DNA from: Parvibaculum sp046297875
Lineage (GTDB): Bacteria > Pseudomonadota > Alphaproteobacteria > Parvibaculales > Parvibaculaceae
DNA length: 64,000 bases
Reading direction: 5' to 3'
NCBI RefSeq assembly: GCF_046297875.1
Contig: NZ_JBKBHD010000001.1
Location: forward strand, 1,984,001 to 2,048,000
Shown: piece by piece, positions 57,093 to 64,000 of the stretch
How positions within the stretch are numbered: position 1 is the first letter of the stretch
Layout: each line of letters starts with the position of its first letter
The notes under the pieces: model-generated
Database searches by the model: none
What the model was told of the DNA's origin: nothing
What the model saw: the letters and a program-made list of their open reading frames with translations, nothing else
Program-made: the position numbers and the translations under genes

Positions 57093-58586
57093 ATGCAGAT
57101 TTCCACGCTCTCCCAGTCTCTTGCGATGCGCCAGTCGATCAACGACATGCGCGCCCAGTTCGACGATCTGCAGCGGCAGCTTTCGACCGGCCTCAAGACG
57201 AATTCCTATGCCAAGCTCGGGACGGACCGGAACGCGGTCCTGTCGGTGGCGCATCAGCTTTCGCAGCTTTCGACCTATACGAGCACGATCACCAAGACCG
57301 GCATGCGCATCGAAGTCATGGCCGATGCGCTGACGCGGATGAACTCGATCGCGTCGGAGACAAAGACGACGCTGGCGAGCTCGGGCTTCGAGCTTGTCAA
57401 CGGGAAGCAAACGAGCGCCCAGATCCAGGCGGCGATGCAGTTCGACGAAATGGTCAATCTGCTCAATCTCAATGTCGAGGACCGCTATCTCTTTGGCGGG
57501 CGCGATACGCAGACGCGGCCGGTCGCGCTGCCTTCGGCCATTCTCAATGGCGCCGATGGCAAGGCGGGTCTCAAGCAGTTCATCGCGGAGCGCGCGCTGG
57601 CCGACCTCGGCGCGGACGGCCTTGGCCGTCTGACGCTCGGCACGGCGGGCGCGACGGTGACGCTCGGCGAGGATGCCGCGCCCAGCGTGTTCGGTTTCAA
57701 GCTCGCCAATGTCAATTCGACGCTGAGCAATGCCACGGTGACGGGCCCTGCAGGGGCCCCGCCCGCGCTCGATGTCGAGTTCACAGGCCTGCCGCAGATG
57801 GACGAGAAGATCGAGATCGGGCTTGCGATGCCGGACGGCACGACGACGCTCGTCACGCTCAAGGCCAGCACGAACAACCCGGCGGGCAAGGGCGAGTTCA
57901 CGATCGGCGCCGATGCCAACCAGACGGCGGCGAATTTCCAGGCGGCGCTCGACCAGGCGATCGGCCTCGAGGCGCGCACGACGCTGAAGGCCGCATCGGC
58001 GGTGGCTGCGTCCAACGACTTCTTCGATTATGTAGCGGGCGGTGCGCCGCAGCGCGTCGACGGGCCGCCCTTCGAGACGGCCACCGGGCTTCGCGACGCG
58101 ACGGATGCCGATACGGTGTTCTGGTATCGCGGCGATCTTTCCGGCACGGCTGGCAACAACTTCGTCGCGCAGATCGACGATGGCCGTCAGCTCGCCTATG
58201 GCGCGCGCACGGATCAGGATGCGATCCGCAACATGGTGAAAATGTCGGCGATGCTTTCGGCTGTGGAATATACCGATGCCGAGGACAAGGAAGAACTTGC
58301 TTCCTACAAGGCGCTGTCGAACCGCGTGACCCAGACGCTCAACTTCAAGGGCGTGCAGTCGCTGGAAAGCATCGTGACGGGGCTCGGGCTCGCCGCCTCG
58401 ACGCTGAAGCAGACGCAGGACCGGCACGATCTCGTCATGGCATCGGCCAATGAATTGCTGGGCGACATTCAGAATGCGGACCCTTACGAGGTTGGCGTGA
58501 AGCTCACGACGCTTCAGACCCAGCTCCAGGCGAGCTATCAGGTCACCGCCATGCTTTCGAGGCTGTCGCTGGTGAATTTCATCTAG
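57093..58586 (+). CDS. flgL: Flagellar hook-filament junction protein FlgL-like
   Basis: A 497-residue flagellin-like protein. N-terminus MQISTLSQSLAMRQSINDMRAQFDDLQRQLSTGLKTNSYA and C-terminus VGVKLTTLQTQLQASYQVTAMLSRLSLVNFI fit FlgL (HAP3). It is longer than usual because the central domain is enlarged. It follows flgK by 5 bases. A strong terminator lies after the stop. It forms the second junction ring before the filament. Confidence 0.92.
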   Translation: MQISTLSQSLAMRQSINDMRAQFDDLQRQLSTGLKTNSYAKLGTDRNAVLSVAHQLSQLSTYTSTITKTGMRIEVMADALTRMNSIASETKTTLASSGFELVNGKQTSAQIQAAMQFDEMVNLLNLNVEDRYLFGGRDTQTRPVALPSAILNGADGKAGLKQFIAERALADLGADGLGRLTLGTAGATVTLGEDAAPSVFGFKLANVNSTLSNATVTGPAGAPPALDVEFTGLPQMDEKIEIGLAMPDGTTTLVTLKASTNNPAGKGEFTIGADANQTAANFQAALDQAIGLEARTTLKAASAVAASNDFFDYVAGGAPQRVDGPPFETATGLRDATDADTVFWYRGDLSGTAGNNFVAQIDDGRQLAYGARTDQDAIRNMVKMSAMLSAVEYTDAEDKEELASYKALSNRVTQTLNFKGVQSLESIVTGLGLAASTLKQTQDRHDLVMASANELLGDIQNADPYEVGVKLTTLQTQLQASYQVTAMLSRLSLVNFI

Positions 58587-58606
58587 TCCGGCAGGACCGG
58601 CAAAGG

Positions 58607-58635
58607 AAAAGGGCCCGTTCCGGCGGGCCCTTTTT
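58607..58635 (+). terminator. Rho-independent terminator of flgEKL
   Basis: An 11-bp stem AAAAGGGCCCG/CGGGCCCTTTT (58607-58617 with 58624-58634), loop TTCCGG, then T5 (58631-58635). It ends the flgE-flgK-flgL transcript. Confidence 0.92.
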
Positions 58636-58662
58636 GCTTTCCGGTGTATGCAGAAGCCGCGA

Positions 58663-59037
58663 TCAGCGGCCGTAAAGGCCGGCGGCGATCTCGCGATTGA
58701 TCATGATGAGCGTATCGAGGAGCTGCGGCTGCGGCTCGGTGGCGGACTCGATTTCGCTGGTGCGCTTGAAGATGAAGATCGCGAGGTTGGCGATGTTCTG
58801 CTTGATCTCGCGGGGAAGGGGATGCTCGACTTCGGCGGCAGATGCGGCAAAAACCGTCCAGATGCGGCGGTTATAGACGAGAGCATCGTAGAGAGCGGTG
58901 TTGTTCTCATGGGTCCAGTTGTCGCGAATCCGCTGCAGCTGGCCGGCGGCGCGGGTCAGGATCGAGGCTTCGAACTCCCGCGGATCCTTCGGCGCGATGC
59001 GCGATGCGCTGGCATAGGCCTCATGAGCTTTTGACAT
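58663..59037 (-). CDS. flaF: Flagellar biosynthesis regulator FlaF
   Basis: A 124-residue helical protein of the FlaF family (AHEAYASASRIAPKDPREFEASILTRAAGQLQRIRD; AALVYNRRIWTVFAASAAEVEHPLPREIKQNIANLAIFIF). In Caulobacter FlaF is required for flagellin secretion or translation. It overlaps the downstream end of flbT by 17 bases; both are on the minus strand, so flbT-flaF are co-translated. The flgL gene converges toward it. Confidence 0.93.
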   Translation of the reverse strand: MSKAHEAYASASRIAPKDPREFEASILTRAAGQLQRIRDNWTHENNTALYDALVYNRRIWTVFAASAAEVEHPLPREIKQNIANLAIFIFKRTSEIESATEPQPQLLDTLIMINREIAAGLYGR

Positions 59038-59413
59038 TCTCCAACAGCCCCCGTTCGTACTCGATCAACTTTCGAGCTTCCTTGAGAGCTTTATACATTT
59101 CGCCGGTTAAGATTTTACTGTTGATGGCGTCGATGAAGGGGTGCGTGGACGGGGCAGCCTCCAGCACTTCCTTAACGATCTGGAAATAAAGCTCGTGATG
59201 GGGCCTCGGGTCGACCGAGAGATACATCATCTGCACGAGCAGGTAGACGCGCTTGCAGGGCGTGTCCGCGTCGGAGGTGCGCAGAATGTCTTTTTCGCGG
59301 AGGATCGGCGTATCGCCCTCGATGAAAAGACGCGTGCGCTGATCATCATTGGTGATGACGCTGTCGCCCAGAATGAAGCGTTCGCCGGGCTTGAGTTCGA
59401 CTTTTAGAGCCAT
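59021..59413 (-). CDS. flbT: Flagellin-mRNA regulator FlbT
   Basis: A 130-residue protein of the FlbT family (MALKVELKPGERFILGDSVITNDDQRTRLFIEGDTPILREKDILR). In Caulobacter FlbT binds the 5' leader of flagellin mRNA and destabilises it until the hook is complete. Here its targets would be the two flagellin genes immediately upstream (59572-62095), both of which have a hairpin in the leader. It overlaps flaF by 17 bases. Confidence 0.95.
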   Translation of the reverse strand: MALKVELKPGERFILGDSVITNDDQRTRLFIEGDTPILREKDILRTSDADTPCKRVYLLVQMMYLSVDPRPHHELYFQIVKEVLEAAPSTHPFIDAINSKILTGEMYKALKEARKLIEYERGLLENVKSS

Positions 59414-59506
59414 GAGGCACCGTCCAGTAGAGAATCCTGATTTGCGAGCATCCTAGCCTGAATCGACGCAAAGGGGCAGAGCGGGTGACGAGGTTCCACA
59501 AAAGCG

Positions 59507-59534
59507 GACGGCGGGAACCGGGGTTCCCGCCGTC
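59507..59534 (-). terminator. Terminator after flagellin 1
   Basis: A 13-bp stem GACGGCGGGAACC/GGTTCCCGCCGTC (59507-59519 with 59522-59534) 38 bases after the flagellin stop, with a short T4 run (TTTTG) a few bases after it on the minus strand. Confidence 0.75.
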
Positions 59535-59571
59535 TTCATTTCGTACCGGTAGCGCCGGAGCGCTTGCCGGA

Positions 59572-60720
59572 TTAGCGGATCAGCTGGAGAACCGCCTGCT
59601 CCGCCTGGTTCGCCAGAGACAGCGAGGTCTGGGCGAGGGACTGACGGGTCTGGAGGGCGAGCAGGTTCGCCGCTTCCACGTTCGTGTCGGCCAGTGTCAG
59701 GGCGCCCGCACCACCTTCAAGAACGTTGATCATGTTCTTGGTGAAGTCCTGGCGGTTCTGCACGACCGAGAGGTTCGCACCGAAGGTCGAAGCCTGCGTA
59801 CGCAGCGTCTTCGTGGCGCCATCGAGCAGCGCGATGTCGGCGTCGATGTCGGCGAAGGTCGTCTCGGCCACACCGAGGCCGGCCGAGTTGAACGTCACGC
59901 CTTCGATGTTCAGGTTCGACGTGCCGTCTTCGTTGAACTTCACGAGCAGGCTGTCGCCGTTCAGCAGGTTGATGCCGTTGAAGCTGGCATCGGTGGCGAG
60001 CTGGTCGATCTGCGTGCGAAGGTTGTTGTAGTCCTTCGCAAAGGTCGCACGAGCTTCCGCGAGCGTTTCGCCGTTCTGGCCCTGCGTGCCCGAAGTGGCG
60101 ATACCGAAGCCGGCCGCACCGGTGGCAGCAGCAGCGCCGCCGATCGTGATGTCTTCACCCGAGGCAACCGAGAAGGAGAGCGAGCCGCCATCGCGCGAGA
60201 CAGTCAGGCCGGCAAGCGTACCACCGGCGGAGACGAGACCCGCGAGCTGCGTTTCGATCGCGGCAGCCGAAGAAGCGGCCGACGCGTAGGTCGCCGTCGC
60301 GAAGACGACGCTGACAGCAGCGGCGGTGCCGATCTGGAAGGTGACCGTGCGGGCACCGGCAGTGCCGGCGATCGCGGCGGCTTCGGCCGTCTTGTTGAGC
60401 GTGGTCTCCGTGGCTTTCGCCTGGAGCGCCTGGTTGGCGACCGAGCGGGCCTGGTTGACGAGCTTCTGGATCGACTTGATGCCTTCGTCGGCGGCCTTCA
60501 GCGTCTGCACGCCAAGGCTCATCGAGTCCTGAAGGGCGCCGAGATCGGTGGCGCGGGCGTTCAGGCCGGCGGCGGTGAAATAGGACTGCGGATTGTCGAG
60601 CGCGCTCGAGACCTTCAGGCCGGTCGCGAGGCGGTTCTGCGTCTGCGCCATGAGCTGAGCGGTGCCCTGGAGCGTCTGCAGGTTAGCGCGCACGGCGCTG
60701 TTGATGACGATATCACCCAT
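59572..60720 (-). CDS. Flagellin 1
   Basis: A 382-residue filament protein. The N-terminus MGDIVINSAVRANLQTLQGTAQLMAQTQNRLATGLKVSSALDNP and C-terminus ANLLALQTRQSLAQTSLSLANQAEQAVLQLIR are the coiled D0/D1 parts that stack in the filament. The middle (about 120-240) is Ala/Gly/Ser/Thr-rich and rich in Ser/Thr sites for possible glycosylation. A motif shared with flagellin 2 lies 71-88 bases upstream and a leader hairpin 34-48 bases upstream. The D0 LQTLQ region is the likely target of the chaperone. It is a separate unit from flagellin 2, with a terminator in between. Confidence 0.95.
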   Translation of the reverse strand: MGDIVINSAVRANLQTLQGTAQLMAQTQNRLATGLKVSSALDNPQSYFTAAGLNARATDLGALQDSMSLGVQTLKAADEGIKSIQKLVNQARSVANQALQAKATETTLNKTAEAAAIAGTAGARTVTFQIGTAAAVSVVFATATYASAASSAAAIETQLAGLVSAGGTLAGLTVSRDGGSLSFSVASGEDITIGGAAAATGAAGFGIATSGTQGQNGETLAEARATFAKDYNNLRTQIDQLATDASFNGINLLNGDSLLVKFNEDGTSNLNIEGVTFNSAGLGVAETTFADIDADIALLDGATKTLRTQASTFGANLSVVQNRQDFTKNMINVLEGGAGALTLADTNVEAANLLALQTRQSLAQTSLSLANQAEQAVLQLIR

Positions 60721-60753
60721 TTGAAGTGTCCTTTCCTAGGAACAATTTAGTCC

Positions 60754-60768
60754 GGCTCTTCCTGAGCC
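60754..60768 (-). promoter_or_regulatory. Leader hairpin of flagellin 1
   Basis: A 5-bp inverted repeat GGCTC/GAGCC with loop TTCCT, centred about 40 bases before the start codon of flagellin 1. Together with the similar hairpin in flagellin 2 this may be the element recognised by FlbT in the leader mRNA. Confidence 0.5.
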
Positions 60769-60790
60769 ATGGGTGGAGCATGCGCGTCAC

Positions 60791-60808
60791 TCGTTAAAGC
60801 GGCGTAAA
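60791..60808 (-). promoter_or_regulatory. Conserved flagellin promoter motif, copy 1
   Basis: Plus-strand TCGTTAAAGCGGCGTAAA, 71-88 bases upstream of flagellin 1. It matches the copy at 62162-62179 in 14 of 18 positions at nearly the same distance from the start codon. Confidence 0.55.
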
Positions 60809-60861
60809 TTGGCGGTATTTTTAGCGAGAATTTTCGCGGAAATTTTCCGTGCACGGTTAAA

Positions 60862-60891
60862 CAAAAAGGGCGGATCCTGCGATCCGCCCTT
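60862..60891 (-). terminator. Rho-independent terminator of flagellin 2
   Basis: An 11-bp stem AAGGGCGGATC/GATCCGCCCTT (60866-60876 with 60881-60891), loop CTGC, followed on the minus strand by a T5 run (60867-60863). It is 22 bases beyond the flagellin 2 stop. Confidence 0.9.
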
Positions 60892-60913
60892 GCGTTTGCC
60901 TTGAAGAATATCC

Positions 60914-62095
60914 TTAACCGAAGAGACGCAGCACGCCCTGTTCGGCCTGGTTCGCGAGCGAGAGCGCGGTCGTGCCGAGCTGCTGACGGGTCTGAAGGGC
61001 GAGCATTTTCGCGCCTTCTTCGTTCGTGTCGGCCACGGTGAGCTGTGCCGCGCCGCCCTGAAGCGTGTTGACCAGCGAGGAGGTGAAATCCTGACGGATC
61101 TGGACCACACCGAGATTGGCGCCGAAGGTCGAGGCCTGCTGGCGAAGCACATTGGTTGCCGCGTTCAGCGTGTCGATGAAGGTGCGGATGTCGGAGTCGG
61201 CCTGGAAGCCGTGGTCGCCGGACTGATTGGCAACCGTACCGATGTTCAGAATGCCTTCCGGCGTCAGGTTCACGCCTGCAATGTCGAGCTGAGAGGTCTG
61301 CTCGGCGTTAAAGAAGACGCTCAGCAGGTCGCCCTTCAGCAGGTTCACGCCCTTGTAGCTGGCATCGCGGGCGAGCTGTTCGATCTGATCGCGCAGATTG
61401 TTGAAGTCACGCTCGAACTTGTCGCGGTTCACGCCTTCCGTGGAAGAGGTGCGGCTGCCGAGAAGGGCGGCCAGGCTGACGGGGGTGCCGGAGTTGTCCG
61501 CGGTGACCGCGAGATCGCGACCGCTCGATGCAGAAAACTCGAGGCTACCTTCGTTGGTGAGCGTTGCCGTCAGCGGTTCGGCGCCGACGAAAGTCGTGTT
61601 GGCCCAGTCGATCAGGTTCTGCACGGTCGCAACCTGGCCGGAGGCGGCGCCGATCGTGACGGAGTGCGACACTTCACCGACTGTGACGGTGATGGAATGT
61701 CCGGTTGCCAGCGCGCCAAGGCTGGCCAGCGTGACGCCGCCCGTGAGGGGGCCGCCTGTCTGATTGCCGGTGATGACAGTCGCCTTGATCTTGGTTTCAA
61801 GGGCCTGGTTCGCGACGGCCTTCATGCTCTCGACAAGCTTGACGATCGACTTGATGCCCTGATCGGCTGCTTCGAGCGTCTTGACCGCCTGGCCCATCGC
61901 GTCGAGCAGGCTGTTCAGGTCGGATGCCCGGTTGTTCAGGCCCTGAGCCGTGAAGAAGGATGTCGGGCTGTCGATCGCGCTGCGGACCTTCAGGCCGGTT
62001 GCGAGGCGAAGCTGCGTCTGGTCGAGCATCTTCGCTGTGTTCTGCATGCTGAGCAGATTTGACCGGATAGCACCGGAAAGGACCACATCAGCCAT
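60914..62095 (-). CDS. Flagellin 2
   Basis: A 393-residue filament protein. N-terminus MADVVLSGAIRSNLLSMQNTAKMLDQTQLRLATGLKVRSAIDSP and C-terminus ALQTRQQLGTTALSLANQAEQGVLRLFG are close to flagellin 1 in the D0/D1 helices (both have RLATGLKV..A.D.P and the ALQTRQ..L..T.LSLANQAEQ.VL.L ends) while the middle differs. Two different flagellins side by side usually make a filament with two segments. It has its own terminator and leader hairpin. Confidence 0.95.
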   Translation of the reverse strand: MADVVLSGAIRSNLLSMQNTAKMLDQTQLRLATGLKVRSAIDSPTSFFTAQGLNNRASDLNSLLDAMGQAVKTLEAADQGIKSIVKLVESMKAVANQALETKIKATVITGNQTGGPLTGGVTLASLGALATGHSITVTVGEVSHSVTIGAASGQVATVQNLIDWANTTFVGAEPLTATLTNEGSLEFSASSGRDLAVTADNSGTPVSLAALLGSRTSSTEGVNRDKFERDFNNLRDQIEQLARDASYKGVNLLKGDLLSVFFNAEQTSQLDIAGVNLTPEGILNIGTVANQSGDHGFQADSDIRTFIDTLNAATNVLRQQASTFGANLGVVQIRQDFTSSLVNTLQGGAAQLTVADTNEEGAKMLALQTRQQLGTTALSLANQAEQGVLRLFG

Positions 62096-62121
62096 TGTCT
62101 TTACCCTCCAGGGTTCTAGCC

Positions 62122-62139
62122 TGCCGTTTCAACACGGCA
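62122..62139 (-). promoter_or_regulatory. Leader hairpin of flagellin 2
   Basis: A 6-bp inverted repeat TGCCGT/ACGGCA with loop TTCAAC (62122-62127 with 62134-62139), 27-44 bases before the start codon, placed like the hairpin of flagellin 1. A candidate FlbT-responsive element. Confidence 0.5.
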
Positions 62140-62161
62140 CGAGCACTACACTCGGTGTTAA

Positions 62162-62179
62162 TCATTAATTCGACGTAAA
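62162..62179 (-). promoter_or_regulatory. Conserved flagellin promoter motif, copy 2
   Basis: Plus-strand TCATTAATTCGACGTAAA, 67-84 bases upstream of flagellin 2. It matches copy 1 at 14 of 18 positions (consensus TCRTTAANNCGRCGTAAA). Confidence 0.55.
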
Positions 62180-62270
62180 CGGGGGAATCCAAATATCGAT
62201 CTGGACCGGATCCGTTGACTTGCCGAACCGGGTGCCTGAGGGGCCTTTGCCTTACTCCGCATCCGTCGAT

Positions 62271-62286
62271 TGCATCTGGCATACCA
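62271..62286 (-). promoter_or_regulatory. Candidate sigma-54 promoter upstream of flagellin 2
   Basis: On the minus strand TGGTATGCCAGATGCA has the GG and GC at the correct ten-base spacing and TGCA at -12. It would give a leader of about 160 bases. The remainder of the 345-bp gap 62096-62440 shows no coding frame or other element. Confidence 0.45.
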
Positions 62287-62440
62287 GTCGCAAACGGCGG
62301 GCCAGTTTCGAAAATCAATGAAATCAATGGGTTAGGATGTTCCGGCGGTTGGGGAGGTCGGCAAGTTCCCCCTTTTCGGGAAAGTTTTGCCGGGCCGGAA
62401 GAGGCAAGTTGTGCCTGCGGATGCCAGAGCGGGCGCCGCC

Positions 62441-64000
62441 TTAGCCGCGAAGGAAGCGGTCCATATCAGCGATGATCGCGGCCGCCATTTTAGGCTTGTC
62501 GGTCGAGCGGCCGATATCGTAGCAGCGCAGGCTCGGGAACCACGGCATATGGTCCGTGCCGAGTTTCGTCCAGATCCGGGCGGCGCCGTAGTGGAAGGTG
62601 GGCACGCCGAGGGCGCCGGCGAGGGCGACCGGAAAGCTGGGCGGTCCGACCGTGACATCAAGGCAGGCGGTGAGGGCGGCGGCGCCCTCGAGATCGTTGA
62701 AGAGGTCGAGGCCGGGCATGCGATGCAGCGTCAGGCCATGTTCAAGCAGCAGTGCTTCGGCTTCCTGCTCCACATTCGTATATTGAAGATTGACGACCTT
62801 GATGCCTTCGAGCTTGAACAGCGCGGCCCAGTCGGCGAGCTGCGTGTAGTAGATGGAGCGAAGGTCGTCCACTTTCCCCGAAGTCCAGGAAATGCCGACC
62901 TTGGGGCCGGGGCCGATGCTTGCCAGCCATTCGCGGCATTCGGCCATGCGCGCGGCATCGGGCACGAGCGGGGTGACGGCGGGCGGGAAATCGGCGACGC
63001 GCCGGCGAAGCTGCGCCGCAACGAGGCCTGCGGGCGCCGTGTAGTCGAAATCGACTTCGCCGTAATTGTCGAGGCCGGTCGAACGCCATGCTTCAGGGCG
63101 GACGGTCGCGGACGGCCAGGTGCGCTGATAGAGCGGCACGAGGCGGCGGTCCGTCTCGATGATGACGTGACTCGCGCGGGCGACGAGATCCGAGTAGCAG
63201 GTGGAAAAATGCAGGTCGTCGCCGAGGCCCTGTTCGCGCCAGACCATGATGGTCTTGCCCGTCAGGTCCTGGCCTTCCCAGATCAGGCCGGGGAAGGGGC
63301 GATAGGGCTGGCGCTGGCCGCAGGCAAAGCCGAAGCCATACATGTCCCAGCCTTCCCCGGTATAGCCCGTCGCCAGAAGCGTGCGCGCAAGGTTCCAGCG
63401 CGCGGCGTCGCATTCCGGGTCGATGGCGAGCGCGCGCTGCAGGGCTTCGAGCGCATCGTGCTGCCGATCGAGAATTTCATAGAGTGCCGCCAGATTGGTC
63501 CAGGTATGGGAAATGCCGGCGTCGATCTCGATTGAACGGTGATAGCAGGCGAGAGCGTCGTCGAACAGTTTGGTGCCGGTCAGCACCTTGCCGAGCATTC
63601 CATAGGCGGTAGCCGAGTCCGGCTTCATTTCGATGGCGCGCGAAATGAGGTCGACCGCGCGCTGCTTCTCGCCCAGTTCGTCCACCAAGACGCCGAGATT
63701 GATGAGGGCGGCGACATGGCCGGGCTCCACTTCGAGCAAGCGTTCGTAGAGGCTCCGGGCCTGAGTGGAGTGCTTTACATTGGTGCAAAGCACGGCGAGA
63801 TCGAAAATATAATGGAGATCGTCACCCGCATTGTCTGCAGCATGATTGAGCAGGGCGACGGCTTCGGCCTGACGTTTCGTGGCGATCAGGCATTGGGTAA
63901 GGCCGGTGATCGCGCCCAGATGCGCCGGATCCGAAGCGAGCACCTTGCGGTAGCGGGCTGCTGCGTCTTCATGACGGTCGCGCGCCTGCAGGCGCTGGCC
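62441..64000 (-). CDS. TPR protein with C-terminal glycosyltransferase domain, possible FlmG-like (partial)
   Basis: The reading frame stays open to the window edge, so the N-terminus is missing; 519 residues are visible. The N-terminal visible half is made of tetratricopeptide repeats (ARSLYERLLEVEPGHVAALINLG; ALACYHRSIEIDAGISHTWTNLA; ALEALQRALAIDPECDAARWNLA). The C-terminal half, from about VWREQGLGDDLHFSTCYSDL, has the GT-B fold pattern of TPR-linked glycosyltransferases (VGISWTSGKVDDLRSIYYTQLADWAALF; CLDVTVGPPSFPVALAGALGVPTFHYGA). TPR-glycosyltransferases next to flagellin genes, such as Caulobacter FlmG, attach sugar to flagellin; the neighbouring position supports the same role here. 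Confidence 0.85.
   Translation of the reverse strand, partial: GQRLQARDRHEDAAARYRKVLASDPAHLGAITGLTQCLIATKRQAEAVALLNHAADNAGDDLHYIFDLAVLCTNVKHSTQARSLYERLLEVEPGHVAALINLGVLVDELGEKQRAVDLISRAIEMKPDSATAYGMLGKVLTGTKLFDDALACYHRSIEIDAGISHTWTNLAALYEILDRQHDALEALQRALAIDPECDAARWNLARTLLATGYTGEGWDMYGFGFACGQRQPYRPFPGLIWEGQDLTGKTIMVWREQGLGDDLHFSTCYSDLVARASHVIIETDRRLVPLYQRTWPSATVRPEAWRSTGLDNYGEVDFDYTAPAGLVAAQLRRRVADFPPAVTPLVPDAARMAECREWLASIGPGPKVGISWTSGKVDDLRSIYYTQLADWAALFKLEGIKVVNLQYTNVEQEAEALLLEHGLTLHRMPGLDLFNDLEGAAALTACLDVTVGPPSFPVALAGALGVPTFHYGAARIWTKLGTDHMPWFPSLRCYDIGRSTDKPKMAAAIIADMDRFLRG

Noticed and set aside
60754..60769. TGGCTCAGGAAGAGCC on the minus strand considered as the sigma-54 promoter of flagellin 1
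   Set aside because: The GG/GC spacing fits, but the -12 box is AGC instead of TGC and the sequence is better explained as the leader hairpin, too close to the start codon for a normal leader.

Overview
The window looks like chromosomal DNA of a motile, GC-rich alphaproteobacterium. The evidence is the FlbT/FlaF flagellin regulators, a class of LexA boxes typical of Alphaproteobacteria (GTTC-N7-GTTC), an imuA-imuB-dnaE2 mutagenesis cassette, a CoxE/MoxR pair, a DUF423 protein, and several xenobiotic or lipid oxidation genes. The mix (P450 with rubredoxin, putidaredoxin-type ferredoxins, epoxide hydrolase, STAS-fused Mla transporter) would fit a Parvibaculum-like member of the Rhizobiales-related group, but that genus is an inference only. 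I see no insertion sequences, prophage, CRISPR array, rRNA or tRNA.

Layout. 1-6.4 kb: CorA-type transporter, histidine phosphatase, orphan CheZ-like protein, then a glycoconjugate-like cluster (GT4 glycosyltransferase, methyltransferase, alpha/alpha-toroid protein) meeting a class I methyltransferase head-on. 6.4-12.7 kb (minus strand): NTF2-like protein, small membrane protein, epoxide hydrolase, FAD oxidoreductase with a TetR-type palindrome in its leader, DUF423 protein, and a Cache/HAMP chemoreceptor. 13-20.5 kb (plus strand): a probable catabolic run of P450, rubredoxin, uncharacterised two-domain-sized protein, APH-type kinase, small coupled partner, MFS transporter, TauD dioxygenase and MDR dehydrogenase. 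20.5-24.5 kb (minus): dipeptide epimerase, CHASE2 cyclase-like protein with lost catalytic residues, cytochrome c. 24.7-28.2 kb: a four-gene Mla-type lipid transport operon (STAS-MlaE, MlaF, MlaD, lipoprotein). 28.3-34 kb: a large coiled-coil membrane protein (TipN-like), Hpt protein, LhgO-like oxidase and a phosphonate monoester hydrolase/sulfatase. 34-40.5 kb: ferredoxin, TetR/GST divergent pair with visible operators, chorismate mutase, ferredoxin reductase plus second ferredoxin, DUF3574, UPF0280, methyltransferase and sulfotransferase. 40.5-47 kb: SOS mutasome imuA...imuB-dnaE2, with two inverted paralogous lipoprotein genes inserted between imuA and imuB. 47-50.4 kb: MacAB/Lol-type efflux or lipoprotein export system. 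50.4-53.5 kb: CoxE-like VWA protein and MoxR ATPase flanking a secreted LprI-like protein. 53.7-64 kb: flagellar hook/filament genes flgE, flgK, flgL (plus), then flaF, flbT, two flagellins, and a TPR-glycosyltransferase (minus) that runs off the window end.

How the genes work together. Two local gene sets are clearly functional modules: the LexA-controlled translesion mutasome, and the late flagellar set, where FlbT and FlaF should control translation and secretion of the two neighbouring flagellins and the TPR-glycosyltransferase may glycosylate them. The 13-20.5 kb set has the content of an oxidative degradation pathway in which a hydroxyl introduced by an oxygenase could be phosphorylated by the kinase pair; this is the part of the window that I find most likely to hold undescribed biochemistry. 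Dispersed palindromic repeats of two families sit in five intergenic gaps.
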